Shown here: in pieces, positions 6,605 to 8,015 of the stretch | Position numbering within the stretch: position 1 is the stretch's first letter | Layout: each line of letters opens with the position of its first letter | NCBI GenBank assembly: GCA_019425105.1 | Contig: JAHYYD010000097.1 | Span: 1 to 8,015 of the forward strand | DNA: 8,015 nucleotides | Source of the DNA: Actinomycetota bacterium | GTDB lineage: Bacteria > Actinomycetota > Actinomycetes > Actinomycetales > Actinomycetaceae | Reading direction: 5' to 3' | Translations under genes and position numbers: made by a program | The notes under the pieces: model-generated | Told to the model about the DNA's origin: nothing | The model's input: the letters and a program-made list of their open reading frames with translations, nothing else | Database searches by the model: none

Positions 6605-8015
6605 ATGGCACGCACGCGCAACTCCCGAATCGACGACGCTGACAAGCTCGAGGGTATTGAGCGTCCCTTCGGCCGCTTGATGGTCTACGTCTTCCGGCAC
6701 TATCCGGTGCGCATCTGCCTGACGATTGTGTGCATCATCCTCGCATCCGTGGCCTCGGCCGTCGGCTCAATCTTCATGCAGCAGATCGTCGACAACGTCG
6801 TGACCCCGGGCCTGGAGAGCGGCTTCGACGCGGTGCGAGGAACCCTGGTACGCCTCGTCGTCACGATGGCTGTCATCTTCGGTGCCGGCGTTATTGGCAG
6901 CTTCATCTACACGCGTGCCATGGCGATCGTGACGCAGGGGACACTCAAGCATATGCGTGACGACATGTTCGACTCGATGGAGCGCCTGCCCCTGCGATTC
7001 TTCGACACGCACCCGCACGGCGCGATCATGTCGACCTACACGAACGATACGGACGCGATCCGCCAGCTGATCGGCCAGTCGATCCCGACGCTCATCCAGT
7101 CGGGCCTGACCATCATCGTGCTGGTTGGCACGATGCTCTACTACTCCGTGTGGCTGTTCCTCGTTGTGCTCCTCGTGGGTGCGCTCATGGCCTTCCTGAC
7201 CGGCAAGCTTGGAGGCCTGTCGGGCCGCTTCATGAAGGCGCAGCAGGCGGCTCTCGCTGACGAAGAAGGCTTCATCGAAGAGATGATGGACGGCCAGAAG
7301 GTTGTCCAGGTCTTCAATCACGAGCAGGATGCCAAGGATGAATTCGTGGAGTTCAACCAGAAGCTCTTCGAGTCCTCGCAGAAGGCGAACATCTACGGCA
7401 ACGTGCTGATGCCTGCCCTGGGCAACATCGGTAACATCATGTACGTCGTCATCGCCATCGTCGGCGGCGTCATGATCCTGGAACAGACGCCGAACATCCA
7501 CCTTGTTGGCATCGATGTCATCACGGTCGGCGTGGTTGTCTCCTTCCTGGGTATGGTCCGTAACTTCTCGCAGACGATCGGCCAGATGTCGATGCAGGTC
7601 CCCATGATTGCCCTCGGTATGGCGGGTGCGGGCCGCGTGTTCGCGCTCATCGACCAGAAGCCCGAGGAGGATGAGGGCTACGTGACCCTCGTGCGTGCGC
7701 GCGAGCTGCCCGATGGCTCGCTCGAGCCGACCGAGGAACGCACGGGAATCTGGGCGTGGCGTCACCCCCACAAGGCCGACGGCACCGTCACCTACACGCG
7801 CCTGCGCGGCGAGCTGGTCATGGAGGACGTCGACTTCTCCTACGACGGCGAGAAGCAGATCCTGCACGACATCTCCCTGTGGGCCAAGCCCGGCCAGAAG
7901 ATCGCCTTCGTGGGCGCCACGGGTGCTGGCAAGACGACGATCACCAACCTGATCAACCGCTTCTACGACATCGCCGACGGCAAGATCCGCTACGACGGCA
8001 TCAACATCAACAAGA
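6605..8015 (+). CDS. Heterodimeric ABC exporter half, canonical Walker A, C-terminus outside window
   Basis: The gene begins one base after the upstream stop (TGA-C-ATG) and is open to the window edge (470 codons), so it is the obvious partner of the preceding half-transporter. A polar N-terminus of about 30 residues precedes six membrane helices (about 35-340), including the coupling-helix region with EEGFIEEMMDGQKVVQVF. Residues about 354-398 form an extended linker with a W-A-W motif (383-385), seen in one branch of these exporters. The nucleotide-binding domain starts near 400 (GELVMEDVDFSY) with canonical Walker A GATGAGKT at 437-444. The signature, Walker B and switch motifs, about 150 residues, lie beyond the window. 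By family rule this subunit should supply the catalytic Glu and His, and its signature would face the degenerate Walker A/B of the partner. Whether it completes intact cannot be seen. Confidence 0.92.
   Translation, partial: MARTRNSRIDDADKLEGIERPFGRLMVYVFRHYPVRICLTIVCIILASVASAVGSIFMQQIVDNVVTPGLESGFDAVRGTLVRLVVTMAVIFGAGVIGSFIYTRAMAIVTQGTLKHMRDDMFDSMERLPLRFFDTHPHGAIMSTYTNDTDAIRQLIGQSIPTLIQSGLTIIVLVGTMLYYSVWLFLVVLLVGALMAFLTGKLGGLSGRFMKAQQAALADEEGFIEEMMDGQKVVQVFNHEQDAKDEFVEFNQKLFESSQKANIYGNVLMPALGNIGNIMYVVIAIVGGVMILEQTPNIHLVGIDVITVGVVVSFLGMVRNFSQTIGQMSMQVPMIALGMAGAGRVFALIDQKPEEDEGYVTLVRARELPDGSLEPTEERTGIWAWRHPHKADGTVTYTRLRGELVMEDVDFSYDGEKQILHDISLWAKPGQKIAFVGATGAGKTTITNLINRFYDIADGKIRYDGININK

Noticed and set aside
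6767..7867. 366-codon minus-strand frame opposite the second exporter gene
   Set aside because: His/Asp/Glu-rich low-complexity composition mirrors the plus-strand codons; the plus-strand gene is unambiguous.

Overview
The window is GC-rich, with third codon positions dominated by G and C. The gene order comEA-comEC-holA and the sequence style of all six proteins point to a high-GC Gram-positive bacterium. An Actinomyces/Schaalia-type actinobacterium is my best guess, but this rests on gene order and protein style only. Apart from the partial genes at the two ends, every gene is intact. I see no tRNA, rRNA, insertion sequence, CRISPR array or phage gene.

Layout. On the left, a minus-strand gene for a HerA-like ATPase (DUF853 family) starts at 1159 and runs off the left edge. 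It has an unusual Ala/Glu-rich N-terminal extension. A 207-base divergent intergenic region follows. It carries two same-strand DnaA-box-like 9-mers, TTGTCCACA and TTATCCACA, whose starts are 30 bases apart. Next come three plus-strand genes: comEA (membrane DNA receptor), comEC (DNA-uptake channel, joined to comEA by an ATGA overlap) and holA (DNA polymerase III delta subunit). A 138-base gap before holA holds a small inverted repeat and a candidate promoter. The right third is a two-gene operon encoding both halves of a heterodimeric ABC exporter. The first half is complete and has a degenerate nucleotide-binding site; the second is cut by the right edge within its nucleotide-binding domain.

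How the genes fit together. ComEA binds incoming double-stranded DNA outside the membrane and ComEC passes one strand into the cell. HolA is a housekeeping clamp-loader subunit that commonly sits beside these genes in many bacteria. The HerA-like ATPase is a possible DNA-processing partner, but only proximity and divergent orientation suggest a link. The exporter is probably independent of the competence genes.

Nothing here is clearly a new biological system. The observations most worth checking are the paired DnaA boxes in the divergent control region, the coiled-coil extension on the HerA-like ATPase, the ComEC that ends without the usual metallo-beta-lactamase domain, and a block of comEC with different synonymous codon use.
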